Positions 35,563 to 45,610 of a stretch of 64,000 bases of DNA are shown one piece after another. Source of the DNA: Bacteroidota bacterium (GTDB lineage Bacteria; Bacteroidota; Bacteroidia; Sphingobacteriales; Sphingobacteriaceae); the NCBI GenBank assembly GCA_026224775.1, contig JAMFRP010000013.1, positions 62,001-126,000 on the forward strand, given 5' to 3'. The translations under genes and the position numbers were made by a program. How positions within the stretch are numbered: the first letter of the stretch is position 1; each line of letters opens with the position of its first letter. The notes below the pieces were generated by a model. The model was not told the DNA's origin. It saw only the letters and a list, made by a program, of their open reading frames with translations, and ran no database searches.

Positions 35563-37125
35563 CTATGTTATTGACAGCATCCAGCGCCGAGCCTTCGTTT
35601 CTAAAGCAGCTAACACTTCAAAAACTTTATCGCTCCAGCCGGCTACCAGGTACACATCATTGCGTAGTATTTGCAACGGTGCTTGTCCGTAACCTTTCAG
35701 GTCGAACACGTAGAGTTTCGAGTTTGGCGATACCTCTACTTTGTAGCGCAACCATAAGGTTTGGATATGGTCGGTCGTGTTATTGCTGTTCCATAATTGG
35801 GCATCAGTAAACAGGAACACCTTGTCCATTTGTACCTTACGCTGTAATATATCCTTAATAACCAGGTAGCCATTGGTGCTGTAACCCACCTCGCCCTCGC
35901 GGCGATAAAACTCCTGCACGTTACCTAAAATATTGTTACGCGACACCACAATGGTTTTCCAAGTATCGCCAAACATACCCACCTCCACGTTTTTACAACG
36001 GCTTTGCAACAGCATAGCCAGCATTAAGCCCACATCGTATAGCAAGATTTTACTCTTTGCTGATACAGGTGTCTGCATCGATCCCGAAACGTCGCACGCT
36101 AACAGCACACGGGTTTCATAACCGAAGCCTTTTATATTGGCGGCGCTTGCCTGTACGGCTTTTTCCAAAGCCTCCAGCAACTCGCCGGTGTAACCTTTGT
36201 TTTGGCCCTGCATTAAAGCGGTCAGCTTTTTAACAAGGCTTTGCGCAGGCACTTTGGTTACTGCTGGGTTGATCAGCTCACGGTTAGCGGCCAAATAGCG
36301 GAACGGAAACTGTTTTGCCTTAGCAACCTCATTAGCATCGGCTAAGCGGGCGCATACTTTTTCAAAATGCGCGTAGCTTACGCCGGCTTCTTGTATGTTG
36401 CGCAGGTTACGCAGCAGGGCCATGTAGCCCAGCTTGCCGCTGTCTATCAGTTCTTCCCACTTAGCGCGGAACGCTTCGGCCTTGGCCTCGTCGCTGTCAA
36501 AATTCAGCTGACCTAAAGCAGATAGCTCAGTTTCCCAGGTGTAAGGCGTTTGCAGGTCGCCGTTCACTATTTTGTTGAACAGTACTTGCTGCAATTCGTC
36601 CTTCGCTTTAGGGTGAACCAAAAACAAAGCATCGCGCAGTTTGATGGCGCCATCGCGGTTGTATTTACCAAACTGGTACTCGTCAAAACGGTTAAACGCC
36701 GTGCTTAAACCTTTTTGCAACTGCTTGCTCAGGCGGTTCAACTTTTTAGTGCCTTTACGTTCGTTCAGCAATTCGTAGCAGTCAAGCAATTCGGTGATCT
36801 CATCGGCACGACCGATCACGCCATCGGTAACCCGGGCGACCAAATTATCGCCTGAGTGCAGCTTAGCCAATTCGGCAACCAGCACCAGCGGCACCGAACG
36901 CATATACATTTTGGTGCGGGCATATACGGCCAGCTTACCTACAAACACAGGGTCGCACAAGGTGATCAATTTTTGCAGGCGCGTTAAACGCGCCTCGTCC
37001 TTTTCATAAAATGAGTCGTTTAAGCTCCTAAGCGTTGAAAATGGGATGATGTGATTAATGGCAGAATTTTGAATTTCTAAGATCACCGTTATTATTTGAA
37101 ACAATTTGTTTGGAATATTATGCAT
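35563..37125 (-). CDS. Ro60/Rsr ortholog (TROVE plus vWA domain protein)
   Basis: 520 residues. N-terminal TROVE HEAT-repeat ring (residues about 20-330; HIIPFSTLRSLNDSFYEKDE, RDALFLVHPKAKDELQQVLFNKIVNGDL), then a vWA domain with MIDAS DVSGSM starting at Asp345 and LFTDAQLWNSN. Bacterial Ro60 (Rsr) binds Y RNAs and helps with RNA quality control and decay. Directly behind it on the same strand lies an array of Y RNA-like genes, then RlaP; RtcB is about 14.6 kb upstream. The stop codon abuts the first candidate RNA unit. Confidence 0.93.
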   Translation of the reverse strand: MHNIPNKLFQIITVILEIQNSAINHIIPFSTLRSLNDSFYEKDEARLTRLQKLITLCDPVFVGKLAVYARTKMYMRSVPLVLVAELAKLHSGDNLVARVTDGVIGRADEITELLDCYELLNERKGTKKLNRLSKQLQKGLSTAFNRFDEYQFGKYNRDGAIKLRDALFLVHPKAKDELQQVLFNKIVNGDLQTPYTWETELSALGQLNFDSDEAKAEAFRAKWEELIDSGKLGYMALLRNLRNIQEAGVSYAHFEKVCARLADANEVAKAKQFPFRYLAANRELINPAVTKVPAQSLVKKLTALMQGQNKGYTGELLEALEKAVQASAANIKGFGYETRVLLACDVSGSMQTPVSAKSKILLYDVGLMLAMLLQSRCKNVEVGMFGDTWKTIVVSRNNILGNVQEFYRREGEVGYSTNGYLVIKDILQRKVQMDKVFLFTDAQLWNSNNTTDHIQTLWLRYKVEVSPNSKLYVFDLKGYGQAPLQILRNDVYLVAGWSDKVFEVLAALETKARRWMLSIT

Positions 37126-37612
37126 AGCAGAAATTATACCGTTTGCGAAGCTTTGCCTATGAAATTTTCCTCTAAAAAATATTTTTACCTACTATTCTTT
37201 TTAACCATATTATTTTATTGTGTTGGTTATTCTTGAAGATCTCCTATGTCGATTTTCCGTTCCGAGGCGGATATTTATATTATTTTTATTGTCAGCGCTT
37301 TTATTGATCGTACTGCTTGCGCACAAAATGCTTTACCGAATTTTTAAATAAATTCTCCTTCGCTTTATATATGGATAATTTTCCTATATTGAATAAAAGT
37401 ACAGGAATATGAATCCTACGTATTTTTTGTTCCTTTTTTAAATTTCCGATAAATAATTGATTATGGATAGTTGTTAATGAAAATAGATCAATCATAATCG
37501 TGGTAGACTCCTACCCATCAATTATACTTTTCAGATTTATAAAGTTCAACAAATTAGTTGTAAACTTCCCAGCTATTTAATTAAAAAATTCAAATTATAT
37601 CAACGAAAATCA
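37126..37612. other. Intergenic region without recognised gene
   Basis: 487 bp of AT-rich sequence between the divergent ro60 (-) and glycosyltransferase (+) genes. It should hold both promoters. The one small open frame here has no family features. I see no repeat or RNA. Confidence 0.5.
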
Positions 37613-38437
37613 ATGTATTTGGTACCTAATAAATTTCATTTTGTTTTTGGCTTAAAACCTCAAACAGAACCCTTTCATTTAGTATATTACCTTTCTTTAA
37701 TGTCATGCCTTCAGGTTAATGAACCGGAGATGATCATGTTTCATTACAAGTATTTACCATATGGCGAATGGTGGAAAAAAATCAGACCTTATCTAATCCT
37801 GGTTAAAGTTGAAGCAGATCAATATATTTCGGCATACAACTACAGGGATAAAGTAATCGAACGATACCGTTATGCGCATCTTTCTGATATAACAAGATTG
37901 GAAGTACTGCTGGAGTACGGTGGTATTTACGCCGATATTGATACCATTTTTGTGAATAAAATACCTTCATCTTTTTTTGACAAACCATGCATTCTTGGGA
38001 AAGAGCATACCGATCCGACTGACCCCGTATTCATAACGACCGGAGGGTCACTATGCAATGCATGGATCGCTTCGGAAAAAAATAGTTTTTTTATTCAGCA
38101 ATGGCTGAGCAAAGTTTATTCAAGTTTCGACGGCTCGTGGAATGCGCATTCGACTTATCTGCCATACCAGCTAAGTCAACGGTTCCCGTCAGATGTGTAT
38201 ATCGAAGAGGAAAGATCTTTTTACCATTTTAACTGGACCAAAGATGGTATAGCGCAATTATTATCAGGCAATGAAAATAATTTCGACGGAATTTATAGCG
38301 TACATCTTTGGAGCCATCTCTGGTGGAGCCCGCATAGGAACGATTTCTCCACCTTTAACAATCTGATGATCAATAGGGAATATGTACTTCACGAAGATAC
38401 TACTTTCGCAAATCTAACCCGCCGGTTTTTGCGCTGA
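37613..38437 (+). CDS. Glycosyltransferase, DXD sugar-binding family
   Basis: 274 residues. The region GGIYADIDTIFV (near residue 103) carries the DxD motif of the Gly_transf_sug/OCH1-like group (GT32-like). Preceding VIERYRYAHLSDITRLEVLLEYGG and the late HLWSHLWW are also family-like. It transfers a sugar from a nucleotide-sugar donor; the acceptor is unknown. It is a lone + strand gene whose end overlaps the convergent GT25-like gene by 24 bp. Probably part of the same peptide- or surface-modification cluster. Confidence 0.82.
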   Translation: MYLVPNKFHFVFGLKPQTEPFHLVYYLSLMSCLQVNEPEMIMFHYKYLPYGEWWKKIRPYLILVKVEADQYISAYNYRDKVIERYRYAHLSDITRLEVLLEYGGIYADIDTIFVNKIPSSFFDKPCILGKEHTDPTDPVFITTGGSLCNAWIASEKNSFFIQQWLSKVYSSFDGSWNAHSTYLPYQLSQRFPSDVYIEEERSFYHFNWTKDGIAQLLSGNENNFDGIYSVHLWSHLWWSPHRNDFSTFNNLMINREYVLHEDTTFANLTRRFLR

Positions 38438-39781
38438 TCCTGTGGAAATTTCTGGTATAGAGTTACCTTTCCACGTATAAATTTCATAAATATTATCCAA
38501 GCGCTTCATCGCGTTATTAAAGAGCCTTTCAACACGCCCCGGTTGGCTGTTTACCGGATTAACATCAGAATAGCCAAAAAAATCCTGAACGGATATAAAC
38601 GGATAAATTCCGATCTTGTTAGCGGTTAACCTGGAAAGGTGTCCGTCTGCGGTGATGTCAAGGTCAAACGGCTCCTCGATGATCTTTCTAAAGAATTTTT
38701 TATACACAACCATAAACTGGCAGCCATAAAAATAATTTAACCAATACCTTTGTTCAGAAATGAAAAACGCATTTCTGAAATGGCTTACACCACCGAGAAG
38801 CAGGTCTGCACCCAACCGATGCGATTCGACTACCTGTTTTAAAAAAGAAATTTTATCGTAATGTTCAGTGAATTGATGGTCATCCTCGCAAATGACCACC
38901 ATGTCATCATCATTTGCAATGGCAAGCCTTACGATTTGCAGCATGGTTTGCCATAAACCAAAAGCGCCGTTTGCGTGTTTAATGGCAGAAATTAAACGGA
39001 CATCAAATTCATTTCGCCCTTTAAACTGTTGTCTGATATTTTCAGCCCGGTCTGTACGTTCAGGCAGATTTATCACATACGCTGGGACGACAATATCGTC
39101 GTAATCTAAAGAAGGGGAAAATGCGGCTATCTGCATCTCCAATTGCACATATCTCTTGAAAATCCGTTCATACAGCATAATCAGTTCTGCGCTTTTTTCG
39201 AAAAGTGCCTCAACCCGACCATCTTCATTATTTTTTACGGTCAGGTCTGAATACCCAAATTCCTTTTGCGTCGAAATAAAAGGGTAGATCATAAACTTCT
39301 TTTTCGAAATTAATGAAATTTTGCGATCCGTAATGTCAGTGTCTTTATAGTGCGCATCTAAAATGGCACGAAAAAAACGTTTAAAGATAACGGTGAATTG
39401 TAAACCGGTAAACCGGTTTATCCAAAATATCGCCTGTGAACACCTGATGGAACTTTCAAAGCCGCTCACGCCTCCGAGGAGCAGGTCCGCCTCGTAACGG
39501 CCAGCCTCTTCTATTGCTTCAAAAAATAATTTTTTATCATATTGCCTAGTGAACTGGTGATCATCCTCACATATGATGACGAATTCATTATTGTGAAATT
39601 GTTCCCTTATAATTTTGGTTATGGTAAGCCATAAACTTAACGTTCTGATCAGGTGAGTTTCAGGAGTGATAAATTCTGCGCTAAACTCATCTCTTCCCGC
39701 AAATTCCTCTGTGATATTTTTTCGGCGGTCTTCACGGCAGGGAAGATTAATGATAAATACGGGTATGGCAGTTGCTTTCAC
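38414..39781 (-). CDS. Tandem-duplicated GT25-like glycosyltransferase
   Basis: 455 residues made of two homologous halves. Half 1 (about 5-215) starts PVFIINLPCREDRRKNI and has VIICEDDHQFTRQYDK; half 2 (about 228-435) starts PAYVINLPERTDRAENI and has VVICEDDHQFTEHYDK. Both carry FxGRxEF, LLLGGVS, and YPFIS...FGYSD segments. The NLPxRxDR opening and acidic EDD resemble LPS glycosyltransferases of family 25. Last gene of a tight - strand operon (27 nt from the VKOR gene). Confidence 0.8.
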   Translation of the reverse strand: MKATAIPVFIINLPCREDRRKNITEEFAGRDEFSAEFITPETHLIRTLSLWLTITKIIREQFHNNEFVIICEDDHQFTRQYDKKLFFEAIEEAGRYEADLLLGGVSGFESSIRCSQAIFWINRFTGLQFTVIFKRFFRAILDAHYKDTDITDRKISLISKKKFMIYPFISTQKEFGYSDLTVKNNEDGRVEALFEKSAELIMLYERIFKRYVQLEMQIAAFSPSLDYDDIVVPAYVINLPERTDRAENIRQQFKGRNEFDVRLISAIKHANGAFGLWQTMLQIVRLAIANDDDMVVICEDDHQFTEHYDKISFLKQVVESHRLGADLLLGGVSHFRNAFFISEQRYWLNYFYGCQFMVVYKKFFRKIIEEPFDLDITADGHLSRLTANKIGIYPFISVQDFFGYSDVNPVNSQPGRVERLFNNAMKRLDNIYEIYTWKGNSIPEISTGSAQKPAG

Positions 39782-39808
39782 AATTTCAGGTATAGAGTTT
39801 ATTTATAT

Positions 39809-41383
39809 TTAAACCAGGTATTTAAGGTCACTTACCTGATAAATCTCAGGAAGCCTGAACCCGTTGACGAATACAACCGGCGTACCGGCGATATGCGCTG
39901 AACGGCACCAGGCAGCCTGTTTTTCAATTAAAGCTGCCGCGGTATCGTGCTGTACTGTTTTAAATTCCTTCCGCCACAACCCGTAACTCCTTTTTTTTAA
40001 CCTAAACCAGGTAGTCAATGCTTTTTTCGCTTCGTATTTTCCGTTAGTCAGGTAAATGGAGATCATATCTCCTGCCAGAAGCTTTTTTTGCTGATCGCCT
40101 CCCGTGGAAAATATAATCTGCAGGCTGATATCCGGCCTAGTTCTTAACCACCTGTTAATCTTTCTGTACACTCTTGCACAATGCCCGCAATATGGGTTAA
40201 CAACAAGGCTAACAATAGTTTCCGGATTTGCATTTCCGAATATCATGGTCTCGTCCTGTGTGAGCAGGGGACGATTTTCCCCCTCCTCCTCCAACAATTT
40301 ATTGAATAGTTGCCGGCTGTACTTTAAACTGTTTAATTGCATCCTGACCATAGAAAGCTCTTGCGAGGCAATCAGAAAAGGTTTAATAACAATCCAGAAG
40401 AATACAGGAACAGCAAAACTTGTTGCTATAATGGTAAGTTCTTTCAGATCGGGTAAAAGGATGTGATGCAACAATGCGAGAAAGAATGTGAACTGCAGCC
40501 ATAAAATCAACTGAACAATACAACAGAAAACACACCATTGCTTTACAATTCGCCACTGGTAATAGATAGAGTAAAAAGTATAGGGCAGACAAAGGATGTT
40601 CAGCAAGGCAAGCAGTTTAATTACGTTCAGGTCACCGTCTAAGCATAAAATCAAAAGGTTACCGGTAAAATAAAAAAAGCCTGCTTCCGACCAACTGAAT
40701 TCATTAGTGATCATCGCCGCATCGGATGATAGTACCGCGTTGCAGTTTGCTTCTTTGTCACTTCCGCAAAATCTTTGTATCAGTGGATTGTTCGCATTTA
40801 TATTTTGCAAAAGCAATAACAAAGTGATCACTGCACCGGCGAAAGTGATCACGAATAATAAAAGAATACGAAGATTCGTAAGTATAAGCGCTTCATGACG
40901 GCTTAAAACAAAACTTAACAACAACGTTATTGACCCGAAAACAACAACCGGCATCCTCAACGATGTAATCAGTTCTTTTCTCCTGTTCTGCCTGTAATCC
41001 CGTTCGCCGGATTTTGAACCCTTGCTTGCAACCAGGATGCTTCCGGTATAAAATTTCCCAAAGTCTTGGGTATTGAAAACTTCGTTATCCAGTTGATCAC
41101 TTGAAACCACGAAGTTGTTCTGATCGTTCTTTAATACCAAGGACAGCGCCCCCTGAAATAACGTAATAAGCGGTAAATGATATTGAAGCAAGTCCGGAAG
41201 CGTGACTTTTTTAACCTCTGCTGTTACGCGCCATTCTTTTAAAATAATCGCAATATCTGATAGCGTGCCTGCTTTACGGTATTTCTCGAGTTCTTCCCTG
41301 ATCGATGTCTTAGAAACGGGCACCTTCAGTTCCTTTAGAAACTTAAACAATACAGCAACTGCTATTTTACCATTCATCCTCAT
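39809..41383 (-). CDS. VKOR-thioredoxin fusion with degenerate C39-like N-terminus
   Basis: 524 residues. N-terminal about 125 residues resemble a C39 peptidase domain but lack a catalytic Cys. Four to five membrane helices (about 140-345) follow, with VKOR cysteines CGSDKEANC and the CxxC in QWCVFCC. A C-terminal thioredoxin-like domain with active site CGHC (NPYCGHCARVY) and cis-Pro IAGTPVVFVN completes it. Likely forms or isomerises disulfides in exported proteins using quinone. In Bacteroidota such fusions occur beside leader-peptide natural-product genes. Operon partner of the toroid and CphA-like genes. Confidence 0.85.
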   Translation of the reverse strand: MRMNGKIAVAVLFKFLKELKVPVSKTSIREELEKYRKAGTLSDIAIILKEWRVTAEVKKVTLPDLLQYHLPLITLFQGALSLVLKNDQNNFVVSSDQLDNEVFNTQDFGKFYTGSILVASKGSKSGERDYRQNRRKELITSLRMPVVVFGSITLLLSFVLSRHEALILTNLRILLLFVITFAGAVITLLLLLQNINANNPLIQRFCGSDKEANCNAVLSSDAAMITNEFSWSEAGFFYFTGNLLILCLDGDLNVIKLLALLNILCLPYTFYSIYYQWRIVKQWCVFCCIVQLILWLQFTFFLALLHHILLPDLKELTIIATSFAVPVFFWIVIKPFLIASQELSMVRMQLNSLKYSRQLFNKLLEEEGENRPLLTQDETMIFGNANPETIVSLVVNPYCGHCARVYRKINRWLRTRPDISLQIIFSTGGDQQKKLLAGDMISIYLTNGKYEAKKALTTWFRLKKRSYGLWRKEFKTVQHDTAAALIEKQAAWCRSAHIAGTPVVFVNGFRLPEIYQVSDLKYLV

Positions 41384-41411
41384 ATCCGGGTATGTTAGTT
41401 CTCGTAATGTT

Positions 41412-42467
41412 CTATACCAGTTCAGGTTGAGCGCTTAAAGTGAGATTAATTAAAACCTGCATAAAGTGCTGAGCGTAATCTATCCGCAGCGTACGATTTG
41501 TACGGCCATGCATTAGTCCGCCGGTCAGATCGATTTGCCTGAAAGTTGTCGGCCTATTGATCTGAAAATTTAAACAATAGTCAATTACCTCCTCGATTGC
41601 AGCGGCAAGCCTTACCCCTGAACCGTCCTTACCATACCTCGTTTCCACCATCCGGGCTAACGTCAGCGTTTCTCCCCGTGTCGCCATGGCCGCAGATGAG
41701 AAAGTATAACCATTTTTTCCTTTTTTCCGGTTTTTATCCATGGATGCTAAAGTTCCATCGCTGATCCGGCATAGTTCATCATACGCTGCCGATTCATGAG
41801 TTAACAAAAAGAAATCGACGAGAGCTGTAGCTAACCAGTGATTATGTCCGTGGGCTCCGTTAGCATTACGAACCGGGTTTCGGATCAGATAATCGATTCC
41901 GCCCTTCGCGGTGTCAAGCCACTTTGGATTTGCATCAATGGCATAAAGGCGAAGGAGGGCCAAGATAGCCTCTCCCGGATAATAGGTTGATTCAAACCCC
42001 GAATCCCTGCGGGAACTGAAATAGAATTTTGACTTGAATTTTCCAGATGGTTGCTGCATACCAACGAGAAAGTTTCCAAGGTTTTGCATGAGTGCCAGCT
42101 CTGATTCATTCCGGATCAGTTTGTAACGCGCCGTCAAAGCTAATAAGGCTAATGCAGAACCGCCCAGTTTGACAGCATCGTTCTCAACAACGCAAAAGAG
42201 CTCTCCGCTATCATTTAACGGTTTGATAAAAAGTTTTAAATAAGAAGTGCTCTTTTCCAGTAATGCAGGCGCATGAGGGATGTTTAATATCGGCAATACC
42301 TGATAAAGTACAAACATTGCGCCGGCATGGCGAAGGATATTGTAACCTTTTCCTGTTTTGCCGGAGATCGGGTCTATTTCATAAATAAACGCGCCGTCTT
42401 CCTTGATGCAATTGATCAGGTAATTAGCCCCGTTCTGCAAACTTAAGTAAGGTGTTATGATGATCAT
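41412..42467 (-). CDS. Putative alpha/alpha-toroid protein
   Basis: 351 residues, helix-rich, with repeated motifs like GGSALALLALTARYKL, YYPGEAILALLRLYAID and HGHNHWLATALVDFFLL, consistent with an (alpha/alpha)6 toroid as in lanthionine cyclases, prenyltransferase-type or glycoside-processing enzymes. Catalytic residues cannot be assigned. It starts 10 nt after the CphA-like gene, so the two are almost certainly co-expressed. Fold assignment is tentative. Confidence 0.5.
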   Translation of the reverse strand: MIIITPYLSLQNGANYLINCIKEDGAFIYEIDPISGKTGKGYNILRHAGAMFVLYQVLPILNIPHAPALLEKSTSYLKLFIKPLNDSGELFCVVENDAVKLGGSALALLALTARYKLIRNESELALMQNLGNFLVGMQQPSGKFKSKFYFSSRRDSGFESTYYPGEAILALLRLYAIDANPKWLDTAKGGIDYLIRNPVRNANGAHGHNHWLATALVDFFLLTHESAAYDELCRISDGTLASMDKNRKKGKNGYTFSSAAMATRGETLTLARMVETRYGKDGSGVRLAAAIEEVIDYCLNFQINRPTTFRQIDLTGGLMHGRTNRTLRIDYAQHFMQVLINLTLSAQPELV

Positions 42468-42477
42468 GCTAAAATAA

Positions 42478-44625
42478 TTACAAATGACCGGTTGAATTAA
42501 AAGCCCCGGGATTTAGTGCTGCATTGTAAATCATGCCTGTCACAAAAGTACACACCAGCCGCCGCCGTATACACTCATCAGGAGTTTTCATTCCGGTCAG
42601 ATTACCGGGCAGAATTATGGACCTTTGTTTGCCGGTTCTTTCGAAAAAGACCATATCCTCTTCACCAATGACCGCTGCCCGTCCGCCGTTCTGAATATGC
42701 CGGGTTATCATGGGATTGCCCCGATTAATCGAGATGTAGATAACCTCGCATATGGCGGCTGCCGCAAGGTCTGCATAAGCTATTTCATCGGCATTTAAAA
42801 TCAGGTGGCCCGTAGCAGGCAATGTCGAAATCAAGGCCAATAACGCGCGAAATATCTGTTTGTCTTTACCGGACAGACCGCTGGTGGTTAATCCGCTGTC
42901 AGCTATGATTACCAGGTCGGAATCATCAAATCCGACTCCGATCCTGATGATTTGCTCCGGCAAACATTCCACTATGGCCATGTCGATCATTGGGTCCTTG
43001 AAAAGTCGGTTAATTTTTTTATTTCTCGAAGATTTCTCCAGATTACTATTATGCCAATTATTGATAAAAAGTCCTTTTGCCGAAAGCCTTCCTGTAGTGA
43101 ATCCTGCACCTCTTAACAAATTGTCTAGATCCTGACATAATAATCCGGAATCAACTCCCATAGAAACACTTATAACAGGAATAAGCGCAGACGTACCCTG
43201 GGGAAATAGCATCTGAAATACTGGTTCAGCTACATTTCTGGCTATTCCCTTTGCGGGATGGGTATGCAGCCTGAATCCGGGAGCCGCGTTCACTTCGATG
43301 ACCGAGCCGGATCCGCTACCTATCGGCTCGCCAATGTCGCGGCTGATGACATCTATTCCGCAAATATCGAGATCAACAAGCCTGGATACCCTTTCCATCT
43401 CAAATATTGTTTGGGCATGTACTAAATCGGTAACATCTTCCGATAGTCCGCCCGCACTGATATTGGCGATGTTTTTTAAAAACAATTCTTCATGAAGCTC
43501 CAAGACGGAATTGGCCGTCAGGTGGTGCAGCTGTAAAATCATTTCGGTTTCCCGGTCAATCCGGACAATGCTGAGCGGATTGGAGTGCCCCTCTCCTCTC
43601 CGGGGATCATTATTAAGGCCATTGATAAGTTCAAGTACTGACGATTTGCCATCGCCGTAAATCACCGGAGGAGTTCTTTTGGCAGCAGCGACGAATTTAT
43701 GGTTGATGACAAGTACCCTGTAGTCATTACCGACGATATATTGTTCCACGATTACGCCGCGCTGTCCGGAAAAACTTCTTGCATAATTATATGCCGAAAC
43801 GGCGTCTTCATATTTTTCAACGGGTAAACTGATACCTTTTCCATGGTTTCGGCTTAACGGCTTGACCACGAGTGGATACCCGGTAATTTCAATTGCTTCT
43901 GATAATTCCTGCTGATTGAATATAAGTTTACCTGCCGGAACCGGTATACCAAATGTTTTGAGTACGTTCTTGGTTTGCTCTTTATTCCCGGATAACTTTA
44001 CGCCGATATAACTTGTCCGATTGGTAAAAGAACTTTGTAACCGTTTCTGATTTGCCCCTAATCCGAACTGGATAATCTGGCTTCGTTCCCAATGAAAAGA
44101 AGGCAGCTTTTGCAGTGTTGCTTCATCTGTCAATACTTTAATGAGATGACTGTTGTCCCGTTTATCCAATAATGCTTCAATCTTTCGCTGATCGCGCTCA
44201 TAATTATAAGTTTTAGCCGTTACCAGCGCATCCATGATGCTGATGGCTGCACTAACAGCAATTTCTGCTGCACGTTTTGATCTGTACTCAAATAACATCT
44301 TAATCTTAAGTCCCCCGGTTGTTGATCCATATTTCTTAATTAAAGGAGGAAAAGTATTACTTTTCTGAAGATAGTTGATTGTCTGTGCGATCAAATGACC
44401 ATTGAACAGATAGAAATCTCTGGCGCAGGAATCAGGAATACTTTCAAACGGTGCATTTTTGAACAGTAGCGGATATTTCAGTTCCAGGGAGCGCAACAGG
44501 TCGTATCCCGTATAGGATTCACCATATGCAGCCGGTGTAAATTCTATGAGTGCGCTCATGAGTTTGATCCGCCCGTCACAATAGATGTTGCGTCCTTGTA
44601 TAGTGTATGTTTTTAGAACTTTCAT
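42478..44625 (-). CDS. Cyanophycin-synthetase-like ATP-grasp ligase with degenerate Mur domain
   Basis: 715 residues. N-terminal domain (about 1-200) and ATP-grasp domain (about 205-470) match CphA closely: YPLVVKPLSRNHGKGISL, VIVEQYIVGNDYRVLVI, YGDGKSSVLELI, VIEVNAAPGFRLHTHP. The C-terminal Mur-ligase-like part (about 480-715) lacks the GTNGKT P-loop (VSMGVDSGLLCQDL instead), so its ATPase is probably dead. In CphA the ATP-grasp domain adds Asp to the peptide chain and the Mur domain adds Arg to Asp side chains. Two poly-Asp proteins are encoded nearby, which suggests peptide modification rather than storage polymer. First gene of a four-gene operon. Confidence 0.88.
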   Translation of the reverse strand: MKVLKTYTIQGRNIYCDGRIKLMSALIEFTPAAYGESYTGYDLLRSLELKYPLLFKNAPFESIPDSCARDFYLFNGHLIAQTINYLQKSNTFPPLIKKYGSTTGGLKIKMLFEYRSKRAAEIAVSAAISIMDALVTAKTYNYERDQRKIEALLDKRDNSHLIKVLTDEATLQKLPSFHWERSQIIQFGLGANQKRLQSSFTNRTSYIGVKLSGNKEQTKNVLKTFGIPVPAGKLIFNQQELSEAIEITGYPLVVKPLSRNHGKGISLPVEKYEDAVSAYNYARSFSGQRGVIVEQYIVGNDYRVLVINHKFVAAAKRTPPVIYGDGKSSVLELINGLNNDPRRGEGHSNPLSIVRIDRETEMILQLHHLTANSVLELHEELFLKNIANISAGGLSEDVTDLVHAQTIFEMERVSRLVDLDICGIDVISRDIGEPIGSGSGSVIEVNAAPGFRLHTHPAKGIARNVAEPVFQMLFPQGTSALIPVISVSMGVDSGLLCQDLDNLLRGAGFTTGRLSAKGLFINNWHNSNLEKSSRNKKINRLFKDPMIDMAIVECLPEQIIRIGVGFDDSDLVIIADSGLTTSGLSGKDKQIFRALLALISTLPATGHLILNADEIAYADLAAAAICEVIYISINRGNPMITRHIQNGGRAAVIGEEDMVFFERTGKQRSIILPGNLTGMKTPDECIRRRLVCTFVTGMIYNAALNPGAFNSTGHL

Positions 44626-45154
44626 GTATATGAACTAAAACTGGCTAGTGAAGATTGTTGATTGAAACAGGCTCAAGTCCTTTATCTAATATACGAATAT
44701 TTAAATCGGCTGCGCCTGATTGCCATACTTTAACAGAAATGTTACGATTATGGGTGCATTTCGGATTACTGATCAACTGGTAGCGCCGGTTGACCTAATA
44801 CGAGGACTGCGCCGGATTTAGTAAATAAGCAATATTTTTTTGTTTGATATGATCACGACAGCTGGACGTAACTATTTTTTTACTGTTTATAAGGCCAGAC
44901 AGGATGCCGGATGATTATCTTTATCTGCCGGAAATGCCGCGATAACGAACAAAGGAAAACATTGTTGTCGCAGATCTGAATTATTTGCTTCCTGATGCCT
45001 GTTTACACATTGATTTATTTGAAGCATCTTGTATAACCTAAGACCTGTGAGACCAGGCGTAGCATTCAACTGATTGAGTTGTTGCTGTAAGTATGTTATT
45101 TAAATGATAGATTAGCCAACTCATAACCACTGTCACAATATCAATACTGAATTA
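44626..45154. other. Intergenic region without recognised gene
   Basis: 529 bp between the divergent CphA-like (-) and SdpA-like (+) genes. AT-rich; no convincing open frame, RNA or repeat. Presumably holds both promoters. Confidence 0.5.
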
Positions 45155-45610
45155 ATGAAAACACTTGAAATAATGGTACTGTCCACGTGGCTGATGATCA
45201 TTTTTATATATCAGTTTCATCAGCCCACCACAGAAAAGATCAAAAAGAATAATTTTTTAGGGTTGGTTCCTAACTTTCACCTGTTTTCGCCAAAACCGTT
45301 CCTCGGTATTTATATAATCAGGTATTCTGTCAGAAACAGGCTTCGGACTATACGTCTTACAGAAGAACTCAGCTACATCGGCGGTCCGGAGCTTTGGGGC
45401 GCAAACCGGAGAATTGTAAAATGCCTGAATACGATCTGCCGATACCTGCCCAAACAGGGGCTCATCAATATAAATTACAGGCTATTGCTCACATTCGTGA
45501 AAAGTGACGCACGCAAAAAAGCACACACAGGCAGAATCAGGTTTTCCATATATCTTTTGGCAAACAACGAAGAAAAACTATTATTTAAATCTAGATCACA
45601 TGCTTTATAG
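45155..45610 (+). CDS. Small SdpA-like/HTTM-associated membrane protein
   Basis: 151 residues with one N-terminal membrane helix (about 5-22). NFLGLVPNFHLFSPKPFLGIYIIRYSVR resembles the 'P.W.FF.P.P' segment of short proteins encoded next to HTTM/SdpB genes. The stop overlaps the next start by 11 bp, so the two are coupled. In Bacillus, SdpA and SdpB mature the SdpC toxin; the same role here is only inferred. Confidence 0.55.
   Translation: MKTLEIMVLSTWLMIIFIYQFHQPTTEKIKKNNFLGLVPNFHLFSPKPFLGIYIIRYSVRNRLRTIRLTEELSYIGGPELWGANRRIVKCLNTICRYLPKQGLININYRLLLTFVKSDARKKAHTGRIRFSIYLLANNEEKLLFKSRSHAL

Noticed and set aside
44887..45069. 60-residue - strand frame in the gap before the SdpA-like gene
   Set aside because: No start context, no family features, atypical composition.
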